Source: Micromonospora ureilytica
GTDB lineage: Bacteria; Actinomycetota; Actinomycetes; Mycobacteriales; Micromonosporaceae
Assembly: GCF_015751765.1 (NCBI RefSeq)
Contig: NZ_JADOTX010000001.1
Location: forward strand, 2,294,001 to 2,358,000
DNA length: 64,000 bases
Reading direction: 5' to 3'
This document shows, piece after piece, positions 51,325 through 59,778 of the stretch. The notes under the pieces were generated by a model. It worked only from the letters and a program-made list of their open reading frames with translations, was not told the origin of the DNA and made no database searches. Position 1 is the stretch's first letter, and every line of letters begins with the position of its first letter. Both the position numbers and the translations under genes were made by a program.

Positions 51325-52761
51325 ATGTCGCGCAACGCCGAGTCCACCGCATTCCGTAGTGCCCTTGAGGTGATCAGGGCTGTCGAGCCGCGGGTGGCCG
51401 ACGCCATCGGCGCCGAGCTGACCGACCAACGCGAGTCGCTCAAGTTGATCGCCAGCGAGAACTACGCCTCCCCGGCGACCCTGCTGGCCATGGGCAACTG
51501 GTTCAGCGACAAGTACGCCGAGGGCACCGTCGGCCGCCGCTTCTACGCCGGCTGCCAGAACGTCGACACCGTCGAGGCGCTCGCCGCCGAGCACGCTCGG
51601 GAGCTGTTCGGCGCCCCGCACGCGTACGTGCAGCCGCACTCGGGCATCGACGCCAACCTGGTCGCGTTCTGGGCGGTCCTGGCCGACCGGGTGGAGTCCC
51701 CCGCCCTGAAGAAGGCCCAGGTCCGTCAGGTCAACGACCTCACCGAGGCCGACTGGTTCGCCCTGCGCCGCGAGCTGGGCAACCAGCGGATGCTCGGCAT
51801 GTCACTGGACGCCGGTGGCCACCTCACCCACGGCTTCCGGCCGAACATCTCCGGCAAGATGTTCGACCAGCGCAGCTACGGCACCGACCCGGCGACCGGC
51901 CTGATCGACTACGACCGGGTGGCCGAGGCCGCCCGCGAGTTCAAGCCGCTGATCCTGGTGGGCGGCTACTCGGCGTACCCCCGGAAGGTGAACTTCCGGA
52001 TCCTGCGGGAGATCGCCGACTCGGTCGGCGCCACCTTCATGGTCGACATGGCGCACTTCGCCGGCCTGGTGGCCGGCAAGGTGTTCACCGGCGACTTCGA
52101 CCCGGTGCCGCACGCGCACATCGTCACGACCACCACGCACAAGTCGTTGCGCGGCCCGCGCGGCGGCATGGTGCTCTGCCAGCCCGAGCTGGCCGACCAG
52201 GTGGACCGGGGCTGCCCGATGGTGCTCGGTGGGCCGCTGCCGCACGTGATGGCCGCCAAGGCGGTCGCGCTCGCCGAGGCCCGCCGGCCCGACTTCGCCG
52301 ACTACGCCCAGCGGATCGTCGACAACGCGCAGGCGCTCGCCGAGGGGCTGCTGAGCCGGGGCGCCACGTTGGTCACCGGTGGCACCGACAACCACCTGGT
52401 GCTCATCGACGTGTCCGGGTACGAGCTCACCGGCCGGCAGGCCGAGCAGGCCCTCCTCGACTCGGGCATCGTCACCAACCGCAACTCGGTCCCGCAGGAC
52501 CCGAACGGGGCCTGGTACACGTCCGGCATCCGGATCGGCACCCCGGCGCTGACCACCCGGGGCCTCGGCGCCGCCGAGATGGACCAGACCGCCGAGCTGA
52601 TCCACACCGTGCTGACCCAGACCACCGCCGGCGCCAACGCCGACGGCACCCCGTCGAAGGCGAAGTACAACCTGGACGCCGGCCTGGCCGACAAGGTAGC
52701 CCGCCACGCCACCGACCTGCTGGCCACGTACCCCCTCTACCCCGGCATCGACCTGACCTGA
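51325..52761 (+). CDS. glyA: Serine hydroxymethyltransferase, long form
   Basis: A 478-residue PLP enzyme that makes glycine and methylene-tetrahydrofolate from serine. It shows [31 protein letters not shown], the PLP lysine in [15 protein letters not shown], and a C-terminal [15 protein letters not shown]. It is about 60 residues longer than E. coli GlyA: about 30 extra residues (about 120-150, rich in Lys, Arg and Glu) sit between the usual NLVAFWAVL and [14 protein letters not shown], and a longer tail ends in YPLYPGIDL. This long type also occurs in Chlamydia and some actinobacteria. The ATG follows GGAGG, and a pfl/ZTP riboswitch precedes it, so it is probably tuned by folate status. Confidence 0.95.
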   Translation: MSRNAESTAFRSALEVIRAVEPRVADAIGAELTDQRESLKLIASENYASPATLLAMGNWFSDKYAEGTVGRRFYAGCQNVDTVEALAAEHARELFGAPHAYVQPHSGIDANLVAFWAVLADRVESPALKKAQVRQVNDLTEADWFALRRELGNQRMLGMSLDAGGHLTHGFRPNISGKMFDQRSYGTDPATGLIDYDRVAEAAREFKPLILVGGYSAYPRKVNFRILREIADSVGATFMVDMAHFAGLVAGKVFTGDFDPVPHAHIVTTTTHKSLRGPRGGMVLCQPELADQVDRGCPMVLGGPLPHVMAAKAVALAEARRPDFADYAQRIVDNAQALAEGLLSRGATLVTGGTDNHLVLIDVSGYELTGRQAEQALLDSGIVTNRNSVPQDPNGAWYTSGIRIGTPALTTRGLGAAEMDQTAELIHTVLTQTTAGANADGTPSKAKYNLDAGLADKVARHATDLLATYPLYPGIDLT

Positions 52762-52770
52762 GCCGCCGCT

Positions 52771-52853
52771 CCCGTCGATCTTGGAGTTGTGGTGCCCGAC
52801 CCGGGCTGGTGCGCGACTTGCGTCCACCACCACAACTCCATGATCGACGCGGG
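52771..52853. repeat. Intergenic palindromic repeat, copy 1
   Basis: The left arm 52771-52794 and right arm 52828-52853 are near-perfect inverted copies; the loop is about 33 bases. The core is GTCGATCTTGGAGTTGTGG on the left. A second copy with related arms lies at 62861-62927. Both fall between convergent genes and could end transcription in both directions. Confidence 0.8.
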
Positions 52854-52871
52854 AGGGTGCAGGGGCGACCG

Positions 52872-53123
52872 TCAGGCCATGGGGCGCTTCAGGTGGTAGC
52901 GGTGGACTTCGGTGCTGCCCTGGACGTTGTTGACGTCCTCGGCGGCGGAGACCAGCTCCCACCCCTCCCGACCGGCGCGGTTGAGGTGCGCGATGGCGGT
53001 GTCGCCATAGGCCGTGATGTCCTTACGTGACCCGTCCGGCGCGTACCAGACGAACGAGACGTGAAAATTGCGGCCCTGTCCCTGATAGCGACGGACGAGC
53101 AGGGCGTACTCCCAGGCAACCAT
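52872..53123 (-). CDS. Small DUF4177-like protein
   Basis: An 83-residue protein. It starts MVAWEYALLVRRYQ and contains HLNRAGREGWELVSAAEDV, close to the W-E-Y and G-x-E-G-W-E-L-V pattern of the DUF4177 family, and ends in a strand RYHLKRPM. Members are small, soluble and of unknown function. The ATG at 53123 is at the natural beginning of the motif; its ribosome site is poor. The upstream region contains a short AT-rich patch. It converges with glyA, with palindromic repeat copy 1 between them. Confidence 0.65.
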   Translation of the reverse strand: MVAWEYALLVRRYQGQGRNFHVSFVWYAPDGSRKDITAYGDTAIAHLNRAGREGWELVSAAEDVNNVQGSTEVHRYHLKRPMA

Positions 53124-53220
53124 GCGGCTTATTATGACCGTCCACCCAGGACGGCGGCACGCGGGTCGTCGCGCATTGCCATCCGATGAACGCGCTGTGT
53201 CAACCCGCCCGGTGCACCGC

Positions 53221-54324
53221 TCACCCCACCCCGAGGGTACGCAGCTCGCCGGCCGCCACCGTGTCTGAGCAGCCGGCCAGGGTGAGCGCATCGGTCAGCT
53301 CGGCGGCGAGCAGCGCCAACGCGTCCCGGGCGGCCGGTTCGCCACCGACGGCCAGCGCCCAGAGCAGCGGTCGGCCGACCAGCACCCCGGCCGCGCCCAA
53401 CGCGAGCGCCCGCAGCACGTCGGTGCCGCCCCGGATGCCGCTGTCCAGCAGCACCTGGCAACCGTCCCCGACCGCGGCGACGACCTCCGGCAGCATGGTG
53501 ACGCTCGCCGGTGAGCCGTCCAGTTGCCGCCCGCCGTGGTTGGAGACGACCACCGCGTCCGCGCCGACCCGTACCGCCTCGGTCGCGTCGCGCGGGTCCA
53601 GCAGCCCCTTGACCACCAGCGGCAGGTCGACCTGCTCGCGCAGCCACGCCAGGTCCGCCCAGCGCAGCGCCGGCGCGAACGACGCGGCGGTGTGCGCGGC
53701 GATCGCGGACACCCCGGGGGCACCGGAGTGTGCCAGCGCGTCGCGACCGTCGGGGAGGTTCGCGGCGACCACCTCGGCCGGCAGCCGGAACGCGTTGCGC
53801 AGGTCCCGAGGACGTCGGCCGAGCACCGGGACGTCCACGGTGACCACCAGCGCCCGGCACCCGGCCGCGACGACCCGGTCCAGCAGGTCGCGGACGAGGG
53901 CCCGGTCGCGCAGCCAGTAGAGCTGGAACCAGACGTCCGCGCCCACCCCGGTGACCTGTTCGATGGGTGTGCTGCCCAGAGTGCTCGCCAGGTACGGAAT
54001 CCCGGCCGCGCCGGCCGCCGCCGCCAGACCCAGCTCTCCGTCCGGGTGCACCAGTCGCTGGTACGCCATCGGCGCCACCCCGACCGGCATGGCGTACCGA
54101 CGGCCGAGCAGCCGGGTGCCGAGGTCGACAGTGTCCACGCCGCGCAGCACCCGGGGCAGCACCGCGACCCGGTCCAGTGCGTGTCGGTTCGCGGCGAGGG
54201 TCACCTCGGACGCGCTGCCGCCGGCCAGGTAGTCCCACACGTCCGGCGGCAGCAGGGCCCGGGCTTGCTCGGCGTAGTCGGCGAGCGACACGGCCGGCAG
54301 GTCGGTCAGCACCCGCTCACCCAT
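53221..54324 (-). CDS. FMN-dependent alpha-hydroxy acid oxidase
   Basis: A 367-residue TIM-barrel flavoenzyme of the lactate/glycolate oxidase family. It shows WDYLAGGSASEVTLAANRHAL, PVGVAPMAYQRLVHPDGE, VDVPVLGRRPRDLRNAF, and VVSNHGGRQLDGSPAS with the catalytic His, followed by DSGIRGGTDVLRALALGAAG. All FMN- and substrate-binding arginines and lysines expected are in place. It oxidises a 2-hydroxy acid to a 2-oxo acid with oxygen or a quinone as acceptor. The ATG overlaps the stop of the upstream hydrolase gene by eight bases, so the two form an operon with the P450. Confidence 0.92.
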   Translation of the reverse strand: MGERVLTDLPAVSLADYAEQARALLPPDVWDYLAGGSASEVTLAANRHALDRVAVLPRVLRGVDTVDLGTRLLGRRYAMPVGVAPMAYQRLVHPDGELGLAAAAGAAGIPYLASTLGSTPIEQVTGVGADVWFQLYWLRDRALVRDLLDRVVAAGCRALVVTVDVPVLGRRPRDLRNAFRLPAEVVAANLPDGRDALAHSGAPGVSAIAAHTAASFAPALRWADLAWLREQVDLPLVVKGLLDPRDATEAVRVGADAVVVSNHGGRQLDGSPASVTMLPEVVAAVGDGCQVLLDSGIRGGTDVLRALALGAAGVLVGRPLLWALAVGGEPAARDALALLAAELTDALTLAGCSDTVAAGELRTLGVG

Positions 54325-55342
54325 CGCCCGGACCCGGCGTGGCCACCGGCTCGGCCGGGCCGGCCAACTCCTCCACCCCGCCCGGACCGTCGGCTTCGGC
54401 AGCCTCGCCCGGACCGGCCGCCAGCCCGAAGCGATCGCGGAGGAACGCCGCCGCGCTCCCCTGCGCCCGCCGCCCGTCGGTGAAGGTCCCCGGCATGGCG
54501 AAGAACCCGTGGATCATGCCCGGGTAGTGCTCCAGCCGGGTGGACACACCGGCGTCGCGCAGCCGCTCGGCGTACCGCTGCCCCTCGGTGTGGAGGGGGT
54601 CCAGTTCGGCGGTGATCACCAGCGCCGGCGGCAACCCGGACAGGTCGTCGGCGAGCAACGGGGAGGCCAGCGGGTCCCGGGCATGGGCCGGGTCGGCCAG
54701 GTAGTGCGTCCGGTACCAGACGATCGAACGGCGGTTGAACAGCGCCGGGTCGTCGTCGCCGGCCGGTTCGCCGCTCTGGTCGGTGTTCGGATAGACCAGC
54801 AGTTGCGCGGCGAGTGGGGGCCCGTCCGTCCGGCTGAGCAGGGTGACCGCGGCGGCCAGGTTCCCGCCGGCGCTGTCCCCTCCCACCGCCAGTCGGGTCG
54901 GGTCCACGCCCAGCCGGTCGGCGTGCCGGGCGACCCAGGAGGCGGCGGCGTGGCAGTCGTGCACCGCCGCCGGGAAGGGGTGCTCCGGGGCGAGCCGGTA
55001 GCCGACGGTGATCACCTGACAGGGGACGGCGTTGGCCAGGCGTCGGCAGATGCCGTCGGCGGTGTCGATGCTGCCGAGCGTCCACCCGCCGCCGAAGAAG
55101 TAGAGCAGGGTGGGCAGTGGACCCGAACCGGCCGGCCGGTACACCCGCAGCGGTAGTTCCCCGGCGGGGCCGGGGATCCGCTCGTCGCGTACCTCGGTCA
55201 CCGGCTCGACCGCGCCGCCGCCGGCGCGGATCGCGGCCAGGTCCGCGGCGCGCGCCTCGGAAAGGGTCTGCGCGTACAGCGGCGGGGTGCCGGCCGCGGC
55301 ACGGGCCGCACGGTACGCCGCCACCTCCGGATGCAGGGCCAT
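54317..55342 (-). CDS. HSL-family alpha/beta hydrolase with altered oxyanion motif
   Basis: A 341-residue hydrolase of the hormone-sensitive-lipase type. The nucleophile is Ser in GGDSAGGNLAAA, the acid is Asp in ITAELDPLHTEG and the base is His in GMIHGFFAMPG. The usual HGGGW oxyanion motif is FGGGW here: LLYFFGGGWTLGS. The backbone nitrogens of the glycines can still form the oxyanion hole. The ATG at 55342 has AGGAG at four bases. The C-terminus carries a 30-residue acidic Glu/Gly/Pro tail. It lies in a row with P450 (seven bases away) and hydroxyacid oxidase (overlap), suggesting a shared pathway. Confidence 0.9.
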   Translation of the reverse strand: MALHPEVAAYRAARAAAGTPPLYAQTLSEARAADLAAIRAGGGAVEPVTEVRDERIPGPAGELPLRVYRPAGSGPLPTLLYFFGGGWTLGSIDTADGICRRLANAVPCQVITVGYRLAPEHPFPAAVHDCHAAASWVARHADRLGVDPTRLAVGGDSAGGNLAAAVTLLSRTDGPPLAAQLLVYPNTDQSGEPAGDDDPALFNRRSIVWYRTHYLADPAHARDPLASPLLADDLSGLPPALVITAELDPLHTEGQRYAERLRDAGVSTRLEHYPGMIHGFFAMPGTFTDGRRAQGSAAAFLRDRFGLAAGPGEAAEADGPGGVEELAGPAEPVATPGPGDG

Positions 55343-55349
55343 GTCGCTC

Positions 55350-56561
55350 CTATCCACAGGTGCTCACCAGTAACTTGTCGATTCCGCGCAGGAACAGGCT
55401 GCCGCTGTACGTCGGCGTCTCGGTGACCGTCAGCGCCGGGAACCGGGCGAACAGCCGGGGCAGCGCGAGGCGACCCTCCAACCGCGACACCGCCGCGCCG
55501 AGGCAGAAGTGCAGACCCACCCCGAAGGCCAGTGACGGAGGGCCGGGACGGGTCGGGTCGAAGGTGTCCGGGGCCGGGAAGCGGGCCGGGTCCCGGTTGG
55601 CCGCCCCGATCATGATCAGCACATTGTCGTCCTTCGCGACCGGCGCGCCGTGCAGCACGGTGTCGGCCGGCGCGGCGCGCGCCAGGAAGTGCACCGGGCT
55701 CGCCAACCGCAGCACCTCGTCGACGCAGCCCTGCGCCAGCGTGGCGTCGGTGGGCAGCGCCGCGACCGTCTCCGGGTGCGCCAACAGCAACGGCAGCCCA
55801 TTGCTGAGCATGTAGACGGTGGTGACGAAGCTGGCGTTGAACAGCACGATCAGGTTGCTGACCAGCTCCTCCTCGGTCAGCTCCACCTCCCCGGAGTCCA
55901 GCGCCTCGACCAACCCGCTGAGCAGGTCGTTCCCGGGCACTCGACGGCGGTGTTCAAGCAGCTCCCGGTAGAAGACCCGCAACTCCCGCGCGGCGGCGTT
56001 GGCCGCGGCCAGCCGCTGCGGGGTCTTCCCCGCCACGTCCAGGAACTCGTCGATCCACTCCACCCGCTCGCGGTACCACGGCAGGTCGGCGGCCGGGATA
56101 CCGATGAACTCGGCCATCACCAGGGCCGGGATCGGGTACGCGAAGTCGGCCACGAAGTCGACAACGCCCTCCCCGGCGTCCGCCATCCGGTCCAACAGCT
56201 CGTCGACCACCCGCAGGATCACCGGTTCCAGAGCGCCGAGCCGGCGCGGCGTGAAGGTGCGGGAGAAGACGTGCCGCATCCGGGTGTGGTCGGGCGGGTT
56301 GACGAACATCATCGAGGTTTGGAAGGTACGCAGGATCTCCTGCTCCTCCCAGCCCGGCGGCGGCTGTTTCGTCCACTCCGGATCACGCAGCAACTCGTCG
56401 ACGAGGTCGTAGCCGACCGCGACGGCGGCCACCGTAGGGTGCTCGGCGCGCGCCGGCACCGCGCTGATCGGGCCGAGCCGGTGCAGCGCGGCGTACCACG
56501 GGTACGGATCCTGTCTGCCCTGATCGCTGTACAGGCCGGTGAGTATCTCCTCCACGTCCAC
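55350..56561 (-). CDS. Cytochrome P450 with non-standard I-helix
   Basis: A 403-residue bacterial-type P450. The haem-binding motif is FGVGLHFCLG with C353, the ExxR is in DEVLRLASP, and MFVNPPDHTRMRHVFSRTFT is the C-helix region. In the I-helix, the usual A-G-x-(D/E)-T-T is A-S-F-V-T-T within LFNASFVTTVYML: the acidic residue that helps oxygen activation is replaced by Val while the Thr remains. The GTG at 56561 is used since GGGGAGGAG stands upstream. Ferredoxin and reductase genes are not adjacent. It leads the three-gene row with hydrolase and hydroxyacid oxidase. Confidence 0.93.
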   Translation of the reverse strand: MDVEEILTGLYSDQGRQDPYPWYAALHRLGPISAVPARAEHPTVAAVAVGYDLVDELLRDPEWTKQPPPGWEEQEILRTFQTSMMFVNPPDHTRMRHVFSRTFTPRRLGALEPVILRVVDELLDRMADAGEGVVDFVADFAYPIPALVMAEFIGIPAADLPWYRERVEWIDEFLDVAGKTPQRLAAANAAARELRVFYRELLEHRRRVPGNDLLSGLVEALDSGEVELTEEELVSNLIVLFNASFVTTVYMLSNGLPLLLAHPETVAALPTDATLAQGCVDEVLRLASPVHFLARAAPADTVLHGAPVAKDDNVLIMIGAANRDPARFPAPDTFDPTRPGPPSLAFGVGLHFCLGAAVSRLEGRLALPRLFARFPALTVTETPTYSGSLFLRGIDKLLVSTCG

Positions 56562-56587
56562 GGCCAACTCCTCCCCAGGATGTCGGT

Positions 56588-56624
56588 GGCCGGGGACGAC
56601 GGGGATCACCCGCCGTCCCCGACC
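56588..56624 (-). terminator. Hairpin after the secreted SGNH gene
   Basis: Arms 56588-56598 and 56614-56624 pair over 11 positions with one mismatch and a 15-base loop. It starts five bases past the stop of the SGNH gene and sits in front of the P450 gene. Confidence 0.55.
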
Positions 56625-56628
56625 GTTG

Positions 56629-57939
56629 TCACAGGTCGAGCAGCCGCAGCGGCACGGCGTTGGCCAGTGCCTGGTTGCCGGCGTCGTTCGGGTGGATGTG
56701 GTCTCCCGAGTCGTACGCGGGCAGCAGTTGGCTCGGCCGGGCCGGGTCGCGCAGCACCCGGTCGAAGTCGAGCAGCCCGTCGAACTCCCGACTGCCGCGC
56801 AGGTACGCGTTCACCGCCTGGCGGGTGGCCTCCTTCTGCGGCGTCCACACGCCCGGCGCCCCGTGCCCCTCGTACGGTGTCAGCGTGGCCACCAGGCTGG
56901 TCAGCCCGCGCTGCTGGAGCTGCTGGTTGATCTGCCGCAGGGTGCCGATGATCGCCTCGGGTGCGTCGTTCGACATCCAGATGTCGTTGATGCCCAGGTG
57001 GGTGACGACGGTACGCACCCCGGTCTGCCCGAAGACGTCCTCGTTGAGACGGGCCGCCGCGTTCGGGCCGAGCTGGTAGTAGCCGGGGTAGCTGCCGTCG
57101 CCCGGCTCGGTGCCCTCGTGGTTGAGCCGGTTGCCGGCCAGGCTCAGGTTGAGCACGCCCGGGGTGCGCTTGTCCGGCCGGTCGGCGAGCAACCGGTCGG
57201 AGAGCAGGTCGGGCCAGCGCCGGTTGGCGTTGACGGTGCTGCCGTTGCCGTCGCCGATGGAGTCGCTGAGCACGACCAGCGCGCCGGGGCTGCCCTTGCG
57301 TTGCACGTCGACGCCGGAGAGGAAGAACCAGCAGCAGGTGGGGCGGGTGGTGAACCCGGTGCCCTCGGCCGCCCCGGTCAGGTCCCCCGCGCCGATGAAG
57401 TTGGCCTGCTGCGACTGGCCGTGGAACGTGGTCGGGCCGGTCGGCGTCGGGAAGTGCACTGTGACCACCAGGTCACTGTCGTCCGCGACCGGGAAGGCCA
57501 ACGGGTCGCTGAGCAGTTCCGCGCCCCGGTTCATCGTCGCCGTGGTGGTGCCGGTGAAGGTCAGCGGGCGCACCGACGCCGCGTCGATGTCGGAAAGGTC
57601 GTCGGGGGTCGCGGTGTTCGGCCGGGCGACGGTGGCGCGACCGACAGCCACCGCCTGCTCGCCGTAGAGGTTGCTCAGGCGTACCCGCAGCGCCGGGCCG
57701 CCCACCGAGACATGCACGATCATCCGGACGCTCTGGTCGTTGAGACCGGTGTTGGTCAACCCGACCGAGTTGCCCCGGGTGACCGCGGTGGCCCAGCTGC
57801 CCGCCCACTCGGCGCGGTCGGGTCGGCCGGCGGCGGTGCCGGACGGACCGGCGCTGGCGACGACGGCGGGCGCGCCGGCGACCAACAGCGCGGCCGCGGC
57901 GGCGATGACATGCCATCTCTTCGGGGTTGCCGTTGCCAT
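56629..57939 (-). CDS. Secreted SGNH/GDSL hydrolase
   Basis: A 436-residue exported protein. A signal peptide (about 1-30) ends near VVASAGP. A beta-rich N-terminal domain (about 45-215) precedes the SGNH domain. Block I reads VVLSDSIGDG rather than GDSITDG, but the Ser is kept. NLSLAGNRL and HLGINDIWM carry the oxyanion Gly and Asn, and GDHIHPNDAGNQ gives the catalytic Asp and His. The two cysteines side by side in PTCCWFFLSG and the long front domain match actinobacterial esterases acting on lipids or polysaccharide. It faces the AMP-ligase gene across a 279-base promoter region (57940-58218) in which no gene is seen. Confidence 0.88.
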   Translation of the reverse strand: MATATPKRWHVIAAAAALLVAGAPAVVASAGPSGTAAGRPDRAEWAGSWATAVTRGNSVGLTNTGLNDQSVRMIVHVSVGGPALRVRLSNLYGEQAVAVGRATVARPNTATPDDLSDIDAASVRPLTFTGTTTATMNRGAELLSDPLAFPVADDSDLVVTVHFPTPTGPTTFHGQSQQANFIGAGDLTGAAEGTGFTTRPTCCWFFLSGVDVQRKGSPGALVVLSDSIGDGNGSTVNANRRWPDLLSDRLLADRPDKRTPGVLNLSLAGNRLNHEGTEPGDGSYPGYYQLGPNAAARLNEDVFGQTGVRTVVTHLGINDIWMSNDAPEAIIGTLRQINQQLQQRGLTSLVATLTPYEGHGAPGVWTPQKEATRQAVNAYLRGSREFDGLLDFDRVLRDPARPSQLLPAYDSGDHIHPNDAGNQALANAVPLRLLDL

Positions 57940-58218
57940 GGAACCTCCATCGTGTGGCAGCCCAGGGCCGTCCGCTGACGGCGCCCGTCTGGACGATGGT
58001 CCAGAAACCTAGCCGCCGCCGCTGACGGGCGTCAATCAACCTGATCGACGCGATCAAATGTCCGGCGGGCCGCTCGGATCGCCCGTCGGCACGGTTCCGA
58101 CCAGCCGTTTCCGGCCTAGGCTTCCAGGCGGCGGCGGTGCGGTCGCCCAAGCGCGCCACCGTCGCGTCGTCACCGGGAGCTGCCCGGGACCGCCGCTTTC
58201 TCGGATGGGGGCTGCCGG

Positions 58219-59778
58219 ATGACTGACGGACCCGGGCACACCACTACCTACGTGGACAGGGTGTTGGACCTGTTCGCCGAGTTCGGCGACCGGGAGGCGT
58301 TGGTCGGCGCCGATCAGCGACTCACCTACACCGAGGCCGCCGCGCGGGTTCGGGCGATGGCCGCGACGTTGACCCGGCACGGCGTACGGCCCGGGTCGGC
58401 GGTGCTGGTGACCGTCGCGAACGCGGTGGAGGGGCCGCTGCTGCAACTCGCCCTGCACCTGCTCGGCTGCCGGACGATGTGGGTCGCCCCGGTGACCGCG
58501 CGCCGGGAGGTCGACGAGTTCATCCGGTTGGCCCGCCCGGACGCGCTGGTCTACGACGCCCGGGACCGGGCCGGTCTGGGCCCGGAGCTGGCTGCCGCGC
58601 TGCCCGGCACGCCGGTGTGCTGTCTGGGCGCGGGTGGCGCCGGCCCCGACCTCACCGCCGACACCGACGTGGCGGAGCTGCCGGTGTCAGTGCCGGCACC
58701 CGAGTCGTTCCTGCAGACCAGCGGCACCACCGGAAGCCCCAAGCTGGTGCACCACCGGGAGAGTTTCTACGCCCAGATCCTCGCCCTGGCCGCCGACTTC
58801 CGCGCCGCCGGGTTCCCCCTGCTGCGGCACCTGTCGCACTCGCCGATGTGGCTGGCCAGCGGGCAGATCACCACATTGTTCAACCTGTTCACCGGTGGGG
58901 TGCTGTTCCTGCGCGACGACTGGGACCCGGTGGCCTTCGTGGACACCGTGCAGCGGGAACGGATCAACTCGACCTTCGTCACCCCGCCGATGCTCTACGA
59001 GGTGTTGGACCACCCGGCGCTGGTCGGGGCGGACTTCTCCGCCATGTTCATGTTCAACGTGGGCGCCGGGCCCGCCGCGCCCGCCCGGCTGCGCCAGGCC
59101 ATCGCGCGGTTCGGCCCGGTGCTGCGCATCGTGTACGGCCTCAGCGAGGCGGTCGTGATCACCGCGCTGCCCGGGTTGACCGACGATCCGGAGCACCCGG
59201 AGCGGTTGGGCTCCTGCGGGCGGCCCTACGGCGACGTCCGCATCGAGATCCGCGGCGACGACGGCACCGTGCTGCCGACCGGCCGCGACGGCGTGGTGTG
59301 GGTGCACACCCGGCTGAGCTTCGCCGGCTACCACGGCCAGCCGGAGCTGACCGCGCAGACGCTCGTGGACGGCTGGGTGCGGACCCGCGACATCGGACAC
59401 CTCGACGACGACGGCTACCTCTACCTGGTCGACCGGGCAGACGACGCGATCCTCACGCAACGACGGAGCTGGCCGATCTTCTGCCGCCCCATCGAGGACG
59501 TGCTGGCCGGGCACCCGCGGGTACGGGCCGCCGCCGTGATCGGCGTGCCGGACGAGACGGCCGGTGAGGTCCCGTACGCGTACGTGGTGCTCGGGCCGGG
59601 CGCGACGGTCACCGGGGCGGAGCTGATCGACCTGGTGACCGTCGACCTCAACGAGATGTGGGCACCGGCCGCTGTGGAGTTCCTCGACCGGTTGCCGGTG
59701 AACCGGTCGATGAAGGTGGACAAGCGGGCGCTGCGCGAGCGGTACGCGGCCCGCCGGGCGGCGGCGGTCGGGGCGTGA
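58219..59778 (+). CDS. AMP-dependent acyl-CoA/acyl-AMP ligase
   Basis: A 519-residue adenylate-forming enzyme. The phosphate loop is FLQTSGTTGSPKLV, the A5 motif is IVYGLSEAVVI and the hinge is DGYLYLVDRADDAI. The catalytic lysine is in VNRSMKVDKRALRERY. After the hinge, the usual K-x-x-G-x-x-I/V becomes TQRRSWPIFCRPIEDVL, so the glycine turn and the aspartate/lysine context are altered. It activates a carboxylic acid with ATP; the acid is unknown, and no acyl-carrier protein or synthase gene is adjacent. It is coupled by a four-base overlap to an MFS transporter, suggesting the product or its precursor is moved. Start ATG lies behind GGGGGC. Confidence 0.88.
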   Translation: MTDGPGHTTTYVDRVLDLFAEFGDREALVGADQRLTYTEAAARVRAMAATLTRHGVRPGSAVLVTVANAVEGPLLQLALHLLGCRTMWVAPVTARREVDEFIRLARPDALVYDARDRAGLGPELAAALPGTPVCCLGAGGAGPDLTADTDVAELPVSVPAPESFLQTSGTTGSPKLVHHRESFYAQILALAADFRAAGFPLLRHLSHSPMWLASGQITTLFNLFTGGVLFLRDDWDPVAFVDTVQRERINSTFVTPPMLYEVLDHPALVGADFSAMFMFNVGAGPAAPARLRQAIARFGPVLRIVYGLSEAVVITALPGLTDDPEHPERLGSCGRPYGDVRIEIRGDDGTVLPTGRDGVVWVHTRLSFAGYHGQPELTAQTLVDGWVRTRDIGHLDDDGYLYLVDRADDAILTQRRSWPIFCRPIEDVLAGHPRVRAAAVIGVPDETAGEVPYAYVVLGPGATVTGAELIDLVTVDLNEMWAPAAVEFLDRLPVNRSMKVDKRALRERYAARRAAAVGA

